Assembly (NCBI GenBank): GCA_002315935.1
Contig: DCII01000012.1
Span: 1 to 59,881 of the forward strand
Length of the DNA stretch: 59,881 nt
Direction of reading: 5' to 3'
DNA from: Ruminococcaceae bacterium UBA1730
Lineage (GTDB): Bacteria > Bacillota > Clostridia > Oscillospirales > Acutalibacteraceae
Position 1 is the first letter of the stretch; the number at the start of each line of letters is the position of its first letter. Shown one piece after another: positions 49,612 to 58,558 of this stretch. The notes below the pieces were generated by a model that was given only the letters and a program-made list of their open reading frames with translations, was not told the DNA's origin and did no database searches. The position numbers and the translations under genes are program-made.

Positions 49612-50931
49612 TCAGTTTAAAACAACACCTGCGTATTCGAATGAGCCTGTAAGAGCCTTGCCCGTCTTTGCGTAAGGGCTTACGGGAGTTATCTTGTAGC
49701 TGTAAGTTCCGAATGGCATATCGCCGACAATAACATTCATTGTGTTATCATCAACACGGACATAGTTTGAAATGATAATATCCGAGAACTTGCCTGCACC
49801 TGAAAGCTCAATCTGATAGCTCTCTGTGCCCCAGTAGGATTCGGCGTTGGGGAATGAAAGAATCATATTGCCGTCATTATCTTTTCCTGCAACTGCGGCT
49901 GCACCCTCGGGGAAAACGGGAGTGGTGTCAAGCGACCTGAGGTTATTCCAGTTAAGATAATGAGCCGAACGCTTGGTTATATCGGAAATATAATATTCAT
50001 TCTTATCAAAGAACTGATGAGTTACTGCATCATAAAGCTGAAGACGGACATTACCCTTTGCATCTGCTTCAACAATCCAGTAGGTTCCCGAATCGCCGGG
50101 AGCATCGCAGTCGCCTTCAATATATCCGACATTGACGATTGAAGCGGCAAGCGAACCCGTACCGACTGATGTATACGACATCTGATTGACTGACCTCGGG
50201 TCATTTGCGGCATAGTGGGAGTGACCGGAGAAGGTCATAACCTGCGGATAAGAGGGATAAACAAGACCTGTTGTGAGGTTACCCCAGTTGACACTGCCGT
50301 AGATTGAACCGAACGGAGCAGGATGCTGAATAACGAAAATAGGCTTTGTTGCATCTTCACTCTTTGCATTATTAAGAGTTTCTCTGAGCCATGAGTCCTT
50401 GCCGGTGAAGGTCTTGGCATCGTCTGCATATGAAACGCCGACAATATGATAGCCGTTGATAACATTATCGGTATCAACATCTCTCTTCATATATTCCTTA
50501 TATTTCGTGTAGCCGACTGTGGGGTCTTCATCACGATAAGCGATAAATTCGTGGTTGCCGAGAACGGTTATGAGCTGTGAACCGTCACGAAGATGTGCCT
50601 CGTTAAGCTCAACAAACTTCTGATACTGTGCGTCTTCTCCACGACCCGTCATATCACCTGCAACAACGAAAGCATCAACATTCTTATATGCTTGATTTTC
50701 TGCATAGGCATATGTATCCTCGAAGAATGTTGCATATCTTTCTGCGTGGGGGTCTTCATCCTCGCCGCTGAGGTGAACATCACTGCAAACGGCAAAACGA
50801 AGAACGGGAGTAAAGTCAGCAGGTGTTGTCGGAAGCTCCTTGCCGAGAGGGCAGAAAACCGAAGTAACGGCAATTACTAAGCTGAAAAAGCCGTCAATGA
50901 TTTTGAACACAAGTCCTGTTAAAAAATTCAT
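49612..50931 (-). CDS. Exported metallophosphoesterase with C-terminal beta domain
   Basis: 439 residues. A hydrophobic N-terminus (about 5-28) exports or anchors it. Metal motifs: S-D-V-H (about 50-53), G-D-M-T-G-R-G, L-G-N-H-E (GNHE in place of GNHD), Q-H-P-A-P and G-H-S-H. The last 100 residues look like a fibronectin/Ig-like beta domain (Y-Q-I-E-L-S-G, Y-S-Y-K-I-T-P-V-S-P-Y-A). It is probably a surface phosphodiesterase or phosphatase. GGAG precedes the ATG. Monocistronic. Confidence 0.88.
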   Translation of the reverse strand: MNFLTGLVFKIIDGFFSLVIAVTSVFCPLGKELPTTPADFTPVLRFAVCSDVHLSGEDEDPHAERYATFFEDTYAYAENQAYKNVDAFVVAGDMTGRGEDAQYQKFVELNEAHLRDGSQLITVLGNHEFIAYRDEDPTVGYTKYKEYMKRDVDTDNVINGYHIVGVSYADDAKTFTGKDSWLRETLNNAKSEDATKPIFVIQHPAPFGSIYGSVNWGNLTTGLVYPSYPQVMTFSGHSHYAANDPRSVNQMSYTSVGTGSLAASIVNVGYIEGDCDAPGDSGTYWIVEADAKGNVRLQLYDAVTHQFFDKNEYYISDITKRSAHYLNWNNLRSLDTTPVFPEGAAAVAGKDNDGNMILSFPNAESYWGTESYQIELSGAGKFSDIIISNYVRVDDNTMNVIVGDMPFGTYSYKITPVSPYAKTGKALTGSFEYAGVVLN

Positions 50932-50969
50932 TTGTTTTTCTCCATTCCTGAAATATAGTCTGTTGAATT

Positions 50970-50998
50970 ATTATATCATCTTTTTCCTCTGCGGTCAA
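50970..50998 (-). promoter_or_regulatory. Promoter of the exported metallophosphoesterase
   Basis: Minus strand TTGACC (50993-50998), 17-base spacer, TATAAT (50970-50975). Confidence 0.75.
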
Positions 50999-51006
50999 TT
51001 AATAAA

Positions 51007-51036
51007 TTGACAAAATAAACAACAATAAGGTATAAT
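51007..51036 (+). promoter_or_regulatory. Promoter of the ABC exporter operon
   Basis: TTGACA (51007-51012), 18-base spacer, TATAAT (51031-51036). Both hexamers are consensus. Confidence 0.8.
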
Positions 51037-51068
51037 GTAACACACTAAAAGAACAAGGAGCAGAAGCC

Positions 51069-52793
51069 TTGAACAACAAAGTCAGATTAACCGAATACAT
51101 CAAGGGCAGCAGACTGCAATGCGTTCTCGCTCCGCTCTTCAAGATGGCAGAGGCAACGCTCGAGCTGTTTGTTCCTCTCGTTATTGCTTCGATTATTGAC
51201 ACGGGAATTGCCAAAAGCGATAAATCCTTTATTCTGCAAAGGTGCGGTCTGCTCGTGCTTCTCGGAATAATCGGACTTGCATTTTCAATTACGGCTCAGT
51301 ATTTTGCGGCATCTGCGGCAGTCAGCTTCGTCAAAAGGCTTCGCCACGCTCTTTTTGAAAAAATCAGCCTTATTCCGTTTGATAAGCTCGATTCAGTCGG
51401 CACTTCAACCCTCATAACAAGAATGACAAGCGACACGGACAGCATTCAGAACGGCATAAACCTCGGTCTGCGTCTTCTCCTGCGTTCTCCCTTTGTTGTG
51501 TTCGGTGCAATGATAATGGCATTCACAGTTGACGCAAATGCGGCAATGACCTTTGTCATAGTTATCCCTGCTCTTTCGGTTGTTGTTTTCGGAATAATGC
51601 TTCTCTGCATTCCGCTGAATAAAAAGGTTCGTGCGGCTCTCGACAAGGTGCTCTGCACGGTCAGAGAAAGTCTGACGGGAGTAAGAGTTATCCGTGCCTT
51701 CGGCAAGGAAAAAGAACAGGTTGAAGAATTCGAAAACCGCAATTCGGCTCTGACCGCAATTCAGGAATACACCGGCAGAATTTCCGCTCTTCTCAATCCC
51801 CTCACCTGCGTTATCATCAATATCGGCATTGCCGTGCTGATTTATAAAGGTGCAGTCAGAGTTAATTCGGGTCTTCTCTCAACGGGTGCTGTTGTTGCAC
51901 TTTATAATTATATGTCTCAAATTCTCGTTGAGCTGATTAAGCTCGCAAATCTCATAATCACCATCACAAAATCCGCCGCCTGTGCATCAAGAGTTAGGGA
52001 TGTGCTCGCCCTCGACAATGAAGAAAATTCTCCTTCATTCAGTTCCGATGAAAATTCTCCCGTGGTTGAATTCGAAAATGTTTCGTTTGCGTATGACGGT
52101 TCGAACGAGAATTCACTTGAAGAAATTTCTTTCAAGGCTTTCAAGGGCGAAACCATAGGAATTATCGGCTCAACCGGTGCAGGCAAAACAACCCTTATCA
52201 ATCTTATTCCCTCTTTTTATAAAACATCCTGCGGAGCGGTGCTGTTCAGAGGAATGGATGTCAGCTCAATTTCGAAAGAAAAGCTTCGCAATTCAATTGC
52301 CGTTGTGCCGCAAAAAGCTATACTTTTCAAGGGCAGTATCAGAAAAAATCTGCTTTGGGGCAACGGAAATGCAACGGATGATGAAATATATTCCGCTCTC
52401 GAAACGGCACAGGCAAAGGATTTCGTGCATGAAAAGGGCGGACTTGATGCCGAGGTTGAGCAGAACGGCAGAAACTTTTCAGGCGGTCAGAAGCAGAGGC
52501 TTACCGTTGCCCGTGCACTCATAAAAAAAGCGGAAGTGCTGATTCTTGATGACAGCTCCTCTGCACTTGACTACGCAACGGATGCCGCCATGCGTAAAGC
52601 AATCAGCGAAAAATATCCCGAAACGGTTAAATTCATTGTTTCCCAACGCACATCTTCCATCATGCACGCCGATAAAATTATCGTTCTTGAAGACGGAAAA
52701 GCTGAAATCGGCACTCACGATGAGCTGATGAAAACAAGCGAGGTTTACAGAGAAATTCACCTTTCGCAGTTTGACGGGGAGGTGACAGGATGA
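51069..52793 (+). CDS. ABC exporter half-transporter with degenerate nucleotide site
   Basis: 574 residues: six membrane helices (about 1-310) and an ABC ATPase. TTG start with AAGGAG eight bases upstream. Walker A is G-S-T-G-A-G-K-T-T and the signature F-S-G-G-Q-K-Q-R. Walker B reads L-I-L-D-D, with Asp in place of the catalytic Glu, and the H-loop has Gln (I-V-S-Q-R-T-S-S) in place of His. This is the usual picture for the degenerate-site subunit of heterodimeric type IV exporters such as TM287/288. The partner overlaps by four bases. Confidence 0.93.
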   Translation: MNNKVRLTEYIKGSRLQCVLAPLFKMAEATLELFVPLVIASIIDTGIAKSDKSFILQRCGLLVLLGIIGLAFSITAQYFAASAAVSFVKRLRHALFEKISLIPFDKLDSVGTSTLITRMTSDTDSIQNGINLGLRLLLRSPFVVFGAMIMAFTVDANAAMTFVIVIPALSVVVFGIMLLCIPLNKKVRAALDKVLCTVRESLTGVRVIRAFGKEKEQVEEFENRNSALTAIQEYTGRISALLNPLTCVIINIGIAVLIYKGAVRVNSGLLSTGAVVALYNYMSQILVELIKLANLIITITKSAACASRVRDVLALDNEENSPSFSSDENSPVVEFENVSFAYDGSNENSLEEISFKAFKGETIGIIGSTGAGKTTLINLIPSFYKTSCGAVLFRGMDVSSISKEKLRNSIAVVPQKAILFKGSIRKNLLWGNGNATDDEIYSALETAQAKDFVHEKGGLDAEVEQNGRNFSGGQKQRLTVARALIKKAEVLILDDSSSALDYATDAAMRKAISEKYPETVKFIVSQRTSSIMHADKIIVLEDGKAEIGTHDELMKTSEVYREIHLSQFDGEVTG

Positions 52794-54532
52794 AGAAGTT
52801 AAATTCGGCAGCCCTGAAAAAGGTTCTTAAATATGTCGGCAGATATAAATTTCTGCTGATTCTTTCCGTTATTCTCGCCGCAGTCAGCGTTGCTTCCTCG
52901 CTCTGCATACCCGTTTTCGCAGGCAAAGCAATTGACTGCATAATAGGGAAAAACAATGTTGATTTCAAATCCATAAAGAATATGCTCGCCGTAATCGGCA
53001 TTCTCGCCTGCATTTCGGCTCTTGCTCAATGGATAATGAATATGCTCAACAACCGCATATCCTTCAGAGTTGTCAGGGATGTTCGCAATGCGGCAATGAA
53101 AAAGCTTCAGATTCTTCCCCTTTCTAACTTTGACAGAAAACCTGTCGGCGAAACGGTTAGCCGCATTATCTCGGATGCAGACCAGTTTGCAGACGGTCTG
53201 CTGATGGGATTTACCCAGCTTTTCACGGGAGTTATCACCATTCTCGGAACATTGGGATTTATGCTTTCGGTGAATTATAAAATCGCTCTCGTTGTTGTGA
53301 TTTTAACTCCGCTTTCGCTCTTCGTTGCAAAATTCATTGCAGGCAAAACCTTCAGTATGTTTCAGCTTCAGTCAAAAACACGGGGCGAAGAAACCGCTTT
53401 CACAGACGAAATGATTAACGGCAGAAAAATCATGACCGCATTTTCGAGAGAAGGAAAATGCCTTGATGAATTCGATGAAATCAATGAACGCTATTCAAAA
53501 TATTCATTGCGTGCGGTCTTTTTCTCTTCTCTTGTGAATCCCTCAACAAGATTCATAAACAGTATGGTCTATGCCGGAGTAGGTCTTTCGGGAGCGTTTT
53601 CGGTCATAAGCGGCGGAATTTCAGTCGGTGCTCTCTCGTGCTTTTTAAGCTACGCAAATCAATACACAAAGCCGTTCAACGAAATATCGGGAGTTGTTGC
53701 AGAGCTTCAGAATGCTCTTGCCTGTGCCGAAAGACTTTTTGAACTGATTGAGCAAGCTCCGCAAACGCCGGATAAGGAATCGGCAATCACTCTTGAAAAC
53801 ACAGACGGCAGAGTCAAGCTCGAAAATGTCTGTTTCTCTTACGATAAGAGCAAAGAGCTTATCAGAAATCTCAACCTTTCCGCAGAGAGCGGAAGCAGAA
53901 TTGCCATAGTCGGTCCGACGGGATGCGGCAAAACGACTGTTATCAATCTGCTCATGCGTTTCTATGACACAGACAGCGGAAAAATCTCGGTTGACGGCAT
54001 TGACATTCAGAATATAACAAGAGAAAGTCTTCGCAGGAGCTACGGAATGGTGCTTCAGGACACATGGATTAAAGAGGCTTCCGTCAGAGAAAACATTGCC
54101 ATCGGCAGACCCGATGCAACGGATGATGAAATCATTGAAGCGGCAAAGGCTTCTCACGCATGGAGCTTCATAAAACGCCTTCCAAATGGACTTGACACGA
54201 TTATTTCCGAAAGCGGTTCGGAGCTTTCGCAGGGGCAGAAACAGCTTCTCTGCATTTCAAGAGTTATGCTCTGCCTTCCGCCGATGCTCATTCTTGACGA
54301 AGCAACATCATCAATAGACACAAGAACCGAAATAAAAATCCAAAAAGCGTTTCATAAAATGATGCAGGGCAGAACAAGCTTTATTGTTGCCCACCGCCTT
54401 TCAACGATAAAGAATTCCGATATGATTCTTGTTATGAAGGACGGCAAAATCATCGAGCAGGGAACTCATGATGAGCTTCTGGATAAAAAAGGTTTTTATT
54501 ATAAGCTTTATAACAGCAGACTTTCAGAATAA
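52790..54532 (+). CDS. ABC exporter half-transporter with complete catalytic site
   Basis: 580 residues: transmembrane domain then ATPase. Walker A G-P-T-G-C-G-K-T-T, Walker B L-I-L-D-E-A-T-S-S-I-D with the catalytic Glu, and H-loop I-V-A-H-R-L-S-T are intact; the signature L-S-Q-G-Q-K-Q is slightly changed from LSGGQ, the usual mirror of the partner's degenerate Walker B in heterodimers. Together the two form an exporter of drug, lipid or peptide type. A GH39-like gene follows by 12 bases. Confidence 0.93.
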   Translation: MKKLNSAALKKVLKYVGRYKFLLILSVILAAVSVASSLCIPVFAGKAIDCIIGKNNVDFKSIKNMLAVIGILACISALAQWIMNMLNNRISFRVVRDVRNAAMKKLQILPLSNFDRKPVGETVSRIISDADQFADGLLMGFTQLFTGVITILGTLGFMLSVNYKIALVVVILTPLSLFVAKFIAGKTFSMFQLQSKTRGEETAFTDEMINGRKIMTAFSREGKCLDEFDEINERYSKYSLRAVFFSSLVNPSTRFINSMVYAGVGLSGAFSVISGGISVGALSCFLSYANQYTKPFNEISGVVAELQNALACAERLFELIEQAPQTPDKESAITLENTDGRVKLENVCFSYDKSKELIRNLNLSAESGSRIAIVGPTGCGKTTVINLLMRFYDTDSGKISVDGIDIQNITRESLRRSYGMVLQDTWIKEASVRENIAIGRPDATDDEIIEAAKASHAWSFIKRLPNGLDTIISESGSELSQGQKQLLCISRVMLCLPPMLILDEATSSIDTRTEIKIQKAFHKMMQGRTSFIVAHRLSTIKNSDMILVMKDGKIIEQGTHDELLDKKGFYYKLYNSRLSE

Positions 54533-54544
54533 GGGAGACAAGCT

Positions 54545-56176
54545 ATGAACTCGATTATTGCATTCATTATGTCAATCATTGCCGCATTTTCTTCGCTTTT
54601 CACAACCTATTCATTCACGGTTGATGCTTCTCAGCTTGGAGAAAAGGTCGGCAACAAGGTCAGCAATGTCAATGTCTGGGAAATGGGTAATCAATTCGTT
54701 TCACCAACCGTGAACGAAGAAAACGATATTTTCGAATTCGTTGAATATGTTCAGCTCATGCAGTGCTCGGGCGGCAACGATGAAAGAGACCCATTCATCA
54801 ATCCCTCTGACCGTTCAACCCTCACCGACTACGATTTTTCAAGACTTATCAAAAATTGCAGAGGCATTCTTTCTCTCGGAGCAAAGCCCTGTCTCAAGCT
54901 CGGCAATGTGCCGCAGAAATTTTCATCCGAAACAAAGGTTGAGGGAATGACGGTCAATGTCTATCCTCCCGATGACTGGGATGCATACTATAAATATATG
55001 TGCGACCTTGCACAGGCTCTCGTTGACGAATTCGGCAAGGAGGAGCTTCTTAAGTGGCATTACTGCGTTCTGACGGAATTTGAAAACAGCGATTGGTTTC
55101 ACACCGTCAACAATGACCCGAATGATTCCGCAGACGCATATTGCAAGCTCTATGACTACACCGTTGATGCACTTATGAAGACCATTGGCGAAAATGTCTT
55201 TGTCGGTGCTCACGCAATGGGAGTTACGGAGGGTCTCTGGGATGAAGCCATATTCATCAGGCATTGCGGCAACGGAACAAACTATAAAACAGGCGGAAAA
55301 GGTTCAAGAATTTGTTTCCTTTCGGCATCATACTATGAAGCAGCTCCCGGCAATGTCGGCAAAAGAAAGACCCTTCCCAAAACGATTGATTATCTTCGTG
55401 ACACGGCAGAATCAGTCGGACTTTATGACCTTGTTTACGGCATTGACGAGGGAAGAATTCTCTGCGGAACGGTCAGCGGAAGCGATACAGACCAGCTTCT
55501 CTCAAGAACTGTCGGCTATATCTGGCAGGCGGCATTCGATGCAAGAATTTACGGTCAGATGATTGATAACGATATTGATTATTTCTCTCATTGGTATTAT
55601 TTCTCCGAGGGACTTATCCACGGAAACCCCACATTGAGCTACCATGTTTCAAAGCATATTGCAGGCTTTGCCGATTCAAAGCTTGCGAAAACAAAAGCAA
55701 CAAGGAAAGGTCTTGTTGCGGGTGCAGAGGTCAGAACCTATGCCGCATTTGATGAAAGCAAAAACACGCTCAACATCATGACCTATAATTTCAAAAATGA
55801 CCTTGAATACGGAAAAACGGTCGCCTCCGATATAAAAATCAACGCTCCGCAATTCAAGGGAGAGAGAGTTAAGGTCACGGAATACAGAATCAATGATGAC
55901 TGCAACTATTTTGATGACTGGCTTGAAGACCGTGAAAAATATAACATAACAGACGATTGCTCAAGCTGGTCTTCGCAATGCCCGTATATTATCGGAATGC
56001 TCAACGACAGCAGAGCAAGGGAAATCTACTGGCAGAATAATGAAAAATATGCCGAATGCTCAAGGCTTGAACCGATAACCTATGAAGTGCCGGTTGTTGA
56101 CGGAGAAATCCGCTTCAAGGCAGTCCTCGGTGCAAACAATGTTACATTCTTTGAGGTTACGGAGGCAGTAAAATGA
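54545..56176 (+). CDS. GH39-like TIM-barrel glycoside hydrolase, exported
   Basis: 543 residues. N-terminal hydrophobic segment (about 4-20) then F-T-V-D-A-S-Q-L. The barrel (about 40-400) has candidate catalytic Glu at 178 or 180 (V-L-T-E-F-E-N, where GH39 has W-N-E-P) and Glu302 (Y-G-I-D-E-G-R). A beta domain ends the protein. Relation to GH39 is distant, and another clan GH-A family is possible. It is in one operon with the ABC exporter and overlaps the next gene by four bases; the link between exporter and glycosidase is not explained. Confidence 0.65.
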   Translation: MNSIIAFIMSIIAAFSSLFTTYSFTVDASQLGEKVGNKVSNVNVWEMGNQFVSPTVNEENDIFEFVEYVQLMQCSGGNDERDPFINPSDRSTLTDYDFSRLIKNCRGILSLGAKPCLKLGNVPQKFSSETKVEGMTVNVYPPDDWDAYYKYMCDLAQALVDEFGKEELLKWHYCVLTEFENSDWFHTVNNDPNDSADAYCKLYDYTVDALMKTIGENVFVGAHAMGVTEGLWDEAIFIRHCGNGTNYKTGGKGSRICFLSASYYEAAPGNVGKRKTLPKTIDYLRDTAESVGLYDLVYGIDEGRILCGTVSGSDTDQLLSRTVGYIWQAAFDARIYGQMIDNDIDYFSHWYYFSEGLIHGNPTLSYHVSKHIAGFADSKLAKTKATRKGLVAGAEVRTYAAFDESKNTLNIMTYNFKNDLEYGKTVASDIKINAPQFKGERVKVTEYRINDDCNYFDDWLEDREKYNITDDCSSWSSQCPYIIGMLNDSRAREIYWQNNEKYAECSRLEPITYEVPVVDGEIRFKAVLGANNVTFFEVTEAVK

Positions 56177-56613
56177 GCAAGGGTGAATTTGCAAAGGAGC
56201 TTTTCGAAAGCGGAATGAACTGTGCACAGGCTGTTTTCTGTGCATTCTGCGATGAAACGGGTCTTGATAAGGAAACGGCAATAAAGCTTTCAGCAGGCTT
56301 CGGCGGTGGAATGGGCAGAATGAGAGAGGTCTGCGGAGCGGTCAGCGGTATGGTTATGGTTCTTTCATATCTCAACGCTTCAACCGACCCGAATAATCAC
56401 GAAGAAAAAGCCGCTCTCTATGCCCTAATTCAGCAGGCGGCAGGCGAATTCAAAGAGGAAAGCGGCTCAATAATCTGCCGTGAGCTTCTCGGGCTCGGCG
56501 AAGGTGCTTCCTGCCCTAATCCCGAATGCAGAACGAAAGAATACTATAAAAAACGCCCCTGCTCCGAAAGCGTTCGCCTTGCGGCGGATATTGCGGAAAA
56601 ATATATTAAATAA
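56173..56613 (+). CDS. C-GCAxxG-C-C family redox-like protein
   Basis: 146 residues. The family signature is present: N-C17-A-Q-A-V, then F-G-G-G-M-G-R, V-C54-G-A-V-S-G, I-C-R-E-L-L-G and two more Cys. These small proteins occur in anaerobes next to redox enzymes and are thought to bind metal or take part in thiol chemistry; the role is unknown. The start codon overlaps the GH39-like stop (ATGA), so it is translationally coupled. Confidence 0.85.
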   Translation: MSKGEFAKELFESGMNCAQAVFCAFCDETGLDKETAIKLSAGFGGGMGRMREVCGAVSGMVMVLSYLNASTDPNNHEEKAALYALIQQAAGEFKEESGSIICRELLGLGEGASCPNPECRTKEYYKKRPCSESVRLAADIAEKYIK

Positions 56614-56617
56614 TTCC

Positions 56618-56646
56618 TTGAAAAATATGGAATTGGTTGCTATAAT
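56618..56646 (+). promoter_or_regulatory. Promoter of the isomerase-like pair
   Basis: TTGAAA (56618-56623), 17-base spacer, TATAAT (56641-56646). Confidence 0.75.
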
Positions 56647-56691
56647 TAGTCTATCAAGCCACGGAATGTGGCAAATCAGGAGGAAAACACA

Positions 56692-57420
56692 ATGAAATAT
56701 GCTGTTCAGGTTTATTCCGTCAGAGAACATATCAAAGACGAAAAAACTCTTCTCAAGGCTCTTGAGGAAATCAAAAAAATCGGCTATGACGGCGTTGAAT
56801 TTGCAGGCTACTTCGGAGCAGATGCAAAAACAATCAAGGCAAAGCTCGATGAACTCGGTCTTGTCTGCGTTGGCGGTCATATCGGTCTTGATGATTTCAA
56901 AAAAGAAAATCTCGAAAAAACGATTGAATTCCAGCATGAGCTCGGTGCAAAGGCAATCGGCGTAGGCGGTGCTCCCCATAAGACGATGGTTGACTGCAAG
57001 CATACCGGCAAAATTCTCGGCGATGCTCAGAAATACGCTATGGAAAAATACGGCATGAAGGTTTATTACCATAACCATACAGAAGAATTCAAGCCTCTTC
57101 GCAACAAGCTTCTTCCGATTGATGTTATCGGCAGCTATTGCTCGCTTGAAATAGACTCCTATTGGAGCTTCCATGCAGGTGTTGATAACTATAAGTTCCT
57201 CACCGAAAAGAAGGATAACATCGTTTATTTCCATCTTAAAGACGGCATTGACGGCCATCCAAAGGCTCTCGGCGAAGGCAACAACGATATTCCTGCAATC
57301 ATGAAAGCCGCAAAGGATGTTAAGCTCGAATGGGTTGTTGTTGAGAATGACGACCCCGAACCCACAGGATTTGAAGACATCACAAGAAGTCTTAAATATC
57401 TTAAATCAATAGAGAAATAA
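56692..57420 (+). CDS. Sugar phosphate isomerase/epimerase-like TIM barrel (AP_endonuc_2)
   Basis: 242 residues from the ATG at 56692 (AGGAGG upstream); the frame from 56668 has no site. Opening Y-A-V-Q-V-Y-S-V-R-E-H, then G-Y-D-G-V-E-F-A-G, Y-Y-H-N-H (metal-binding His), L-E-I-D-S-Y-W and H-L-K-D-G fit xylose isomerase-like barrels such as IolE/IolI. These isomerise or dehydrate sugars or inositols with a divalent metal. Substrate unknown. A related longer gene follows 12 bases on. Confidence 0.88.
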   Translation: MKYAVQVYSVREHIKDEKTLLKALEEIKKIGYDGVEFAGYFGADAKTIKAKLDELGLVCVGGHIGLDDFKKENLEKTIEFQHELGAKAIGVGGAPHKTMVDCKHTGKILGDAQKYAMEKYGMKVYYHNHTEEFKPLRNKLLPIDVIGSYCSLEIDSYWSFHAGVDNYKFLTEKKDNIVYFHLKDGIDGHPKALGEGNNDIPAIMKAAKDVKLEWVVVENDDPEPTGFEDITRSLKYLKSIEK

Positions 57421-57432
57421 GGAGAAACGGTT

Positions 57433-58398
57433 ATGAAGCTCGGAGTATTCACAACTTTACTTTCAAATCTTTCGCTTGAGGAATCCCTCAAGTATTTCAA
57501 ATCACTCGGCATCGAGATGATTGAAATCGGCTGCGGCGGTTATCCCGGAAACGCTCATGCAGACCCCGAAGTTCTTCTTGCAGACGAAAAGAAGCTTGAA
57601 GAATTCAAGGCTCTTATCAAGAAATACGATGTGGAAATAAGTGCTCTTTCCTGCCACGGAAACCCCGTTCATCCCAACAAGGAAATTGCCGCCGATTTTG
57701 ATAAGACAATCAGAAACACTATTCTTCTTGCCGAAAAGCTCGGTCTTCATCAGATAAACACCTTCTCCGGTTGCCCCGGCGACAACGAAAACGCAAAATA
57801 TCCCAACTGGGTAGTCTGCCCCTGGCCGAATGATTTTACCGACATTCTCAACTGGCAGTGGGAAAAGGTTCTTATCCCCTATTGGAAGGACCTCGTTGCT
57901 TTTGCAAAGGCTCACGGCGTTAACAAGATTGCTCTTGAGCTTCATCCCGGCTTCTGCGTTTATAACACGGAATCTCTCCTTAAGCTCCGTGAAGCAGTCG
58001 GACCCGAAATCGGTGCAAACTTTGACCCCAGTCACCTTATCTGGCAGGGAATGGACCCAATTGCCTGCATCCGCAAGCTCGGCGATGCAATCTTCCATTT
58101 CCACGCAAAGGACACAAAGATTGATAAATACAACACCGCAGTGAACGGCGTTCTTGACACCAAGCCCTACGGCGATGAAATCAACCGTTCATGGATTTTC
58201 CGTTCAGTCGGCTACGGCAACAATTATTCCTACTGGAAGGATATGATTTCAAATCTCCGCATGGTCGGCTATGACTATGCAATCAGCATTGAGCATGAGG
58301 ATTCGCTCATGAGCCAGAATGAAGGTCTTTCAAAGGCAGTTTCATTCCTCAAAGAGGTTCTTGTTACCGAATCCACAGGCGAAATGTGGTGGGTATGA
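57433..58398 (+). CDS. Sugar phosphate isomerase/epimerase-like TIM barrel, longer paralogue
   Basis: 321 residues. L-E-E-S-L-K-Y-F-K-S-L-G-I-E-M-I-E-I-G, L-S-C-H-G-N-P-V-H-P, L-E-L-H-P-G-F-C-V-Y (metal-binding), F-D-P-S-H-L-I-W-Q-G-M-D and F-H-A-K-D mark the AP_endonuc_2 family, close to the group annotated as sugar phosphate isomerases in gut Firmicutes. The D-P-S-H-L-x-W-Q motif is well kept. It is likely the second step of a short sugar or polyol conversion with its neighbour. GGAG precedes the ATG. Confidence 0.9.
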   Translation: MKLGVFTTLLSNLSLEESLKYFKSLGIEMIEIGCGGYPGNAHADPEVLLADEKKLEEFKALIKKYDVEISALSCHGNPVHPNKEIAADFDKTIRNTILLAEKLGLHQINTFSGCPGDNENAKYPNWVVCPWPNDFTDILNWQWEKVLIPYWKDLVAFAKAHGVNKIALELHPGFCVYNTESLLKLREAVGPEIGANFDPSHLIWQGMDPIACIRKLGDAIFHFHAKDTKIDKYNTAVNGVLDTKPYGDEINRSWIFRSVGYGNNYSYWKDMISNLRMVGYDYAISIEHEDSLMSQNEGLSKAVSFLKEVLVTESTGEMWWV

Positions 58399-58404
58399 TT
58401 TTTG

Positions 58405-58449
58405 GGAAACGTTGAATAAATCGGCAAGCAAGATTTAATCAGCGTTTCC
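58405..58449. repeat. Inverted-repeat element, copy B
   Basis: Ends GGAAACGTTGAAT and AATCAGCGTTTCC are near-perfect inverted repeats (two mismatches); core TCGGCAAGCAAGATTT. It sits between the isomerase stop and its terminator. Confidence 0.8.
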
Positions 58450-58461
58450 TTAATTCTCAAT

Positions 58462-58493
58462 GGCCTTGCCGTTTTAGGCGAGGTCTATTTTTT
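58462..58493 (+). terminator. Terminator of the isomerase pair
   Basis: GGCCTTGCC (58462-58470) pairs with GGCGAGGTC (58477-58485) with two G-U pairs, then a T run. Confidence 0.7.
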
Positions 58494-58558
58494 ATTCAGA
58501 TGTTGACACGGATACCAAATAGTGTTTTAATAAAGAAAAAATATTTTCGGAGGTTGCC

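Noticed and set aside
56467..57258. 263-residue minus-strand frame
   Set aside because: It overlaps the Cys-rich protein and the isomerase gene, both clearly coding on the plus strand.
57502..58104. 200-residue minus-strand frame
   Set aside because: Shadow of the second isomerase gene; no ribosome site or domain.
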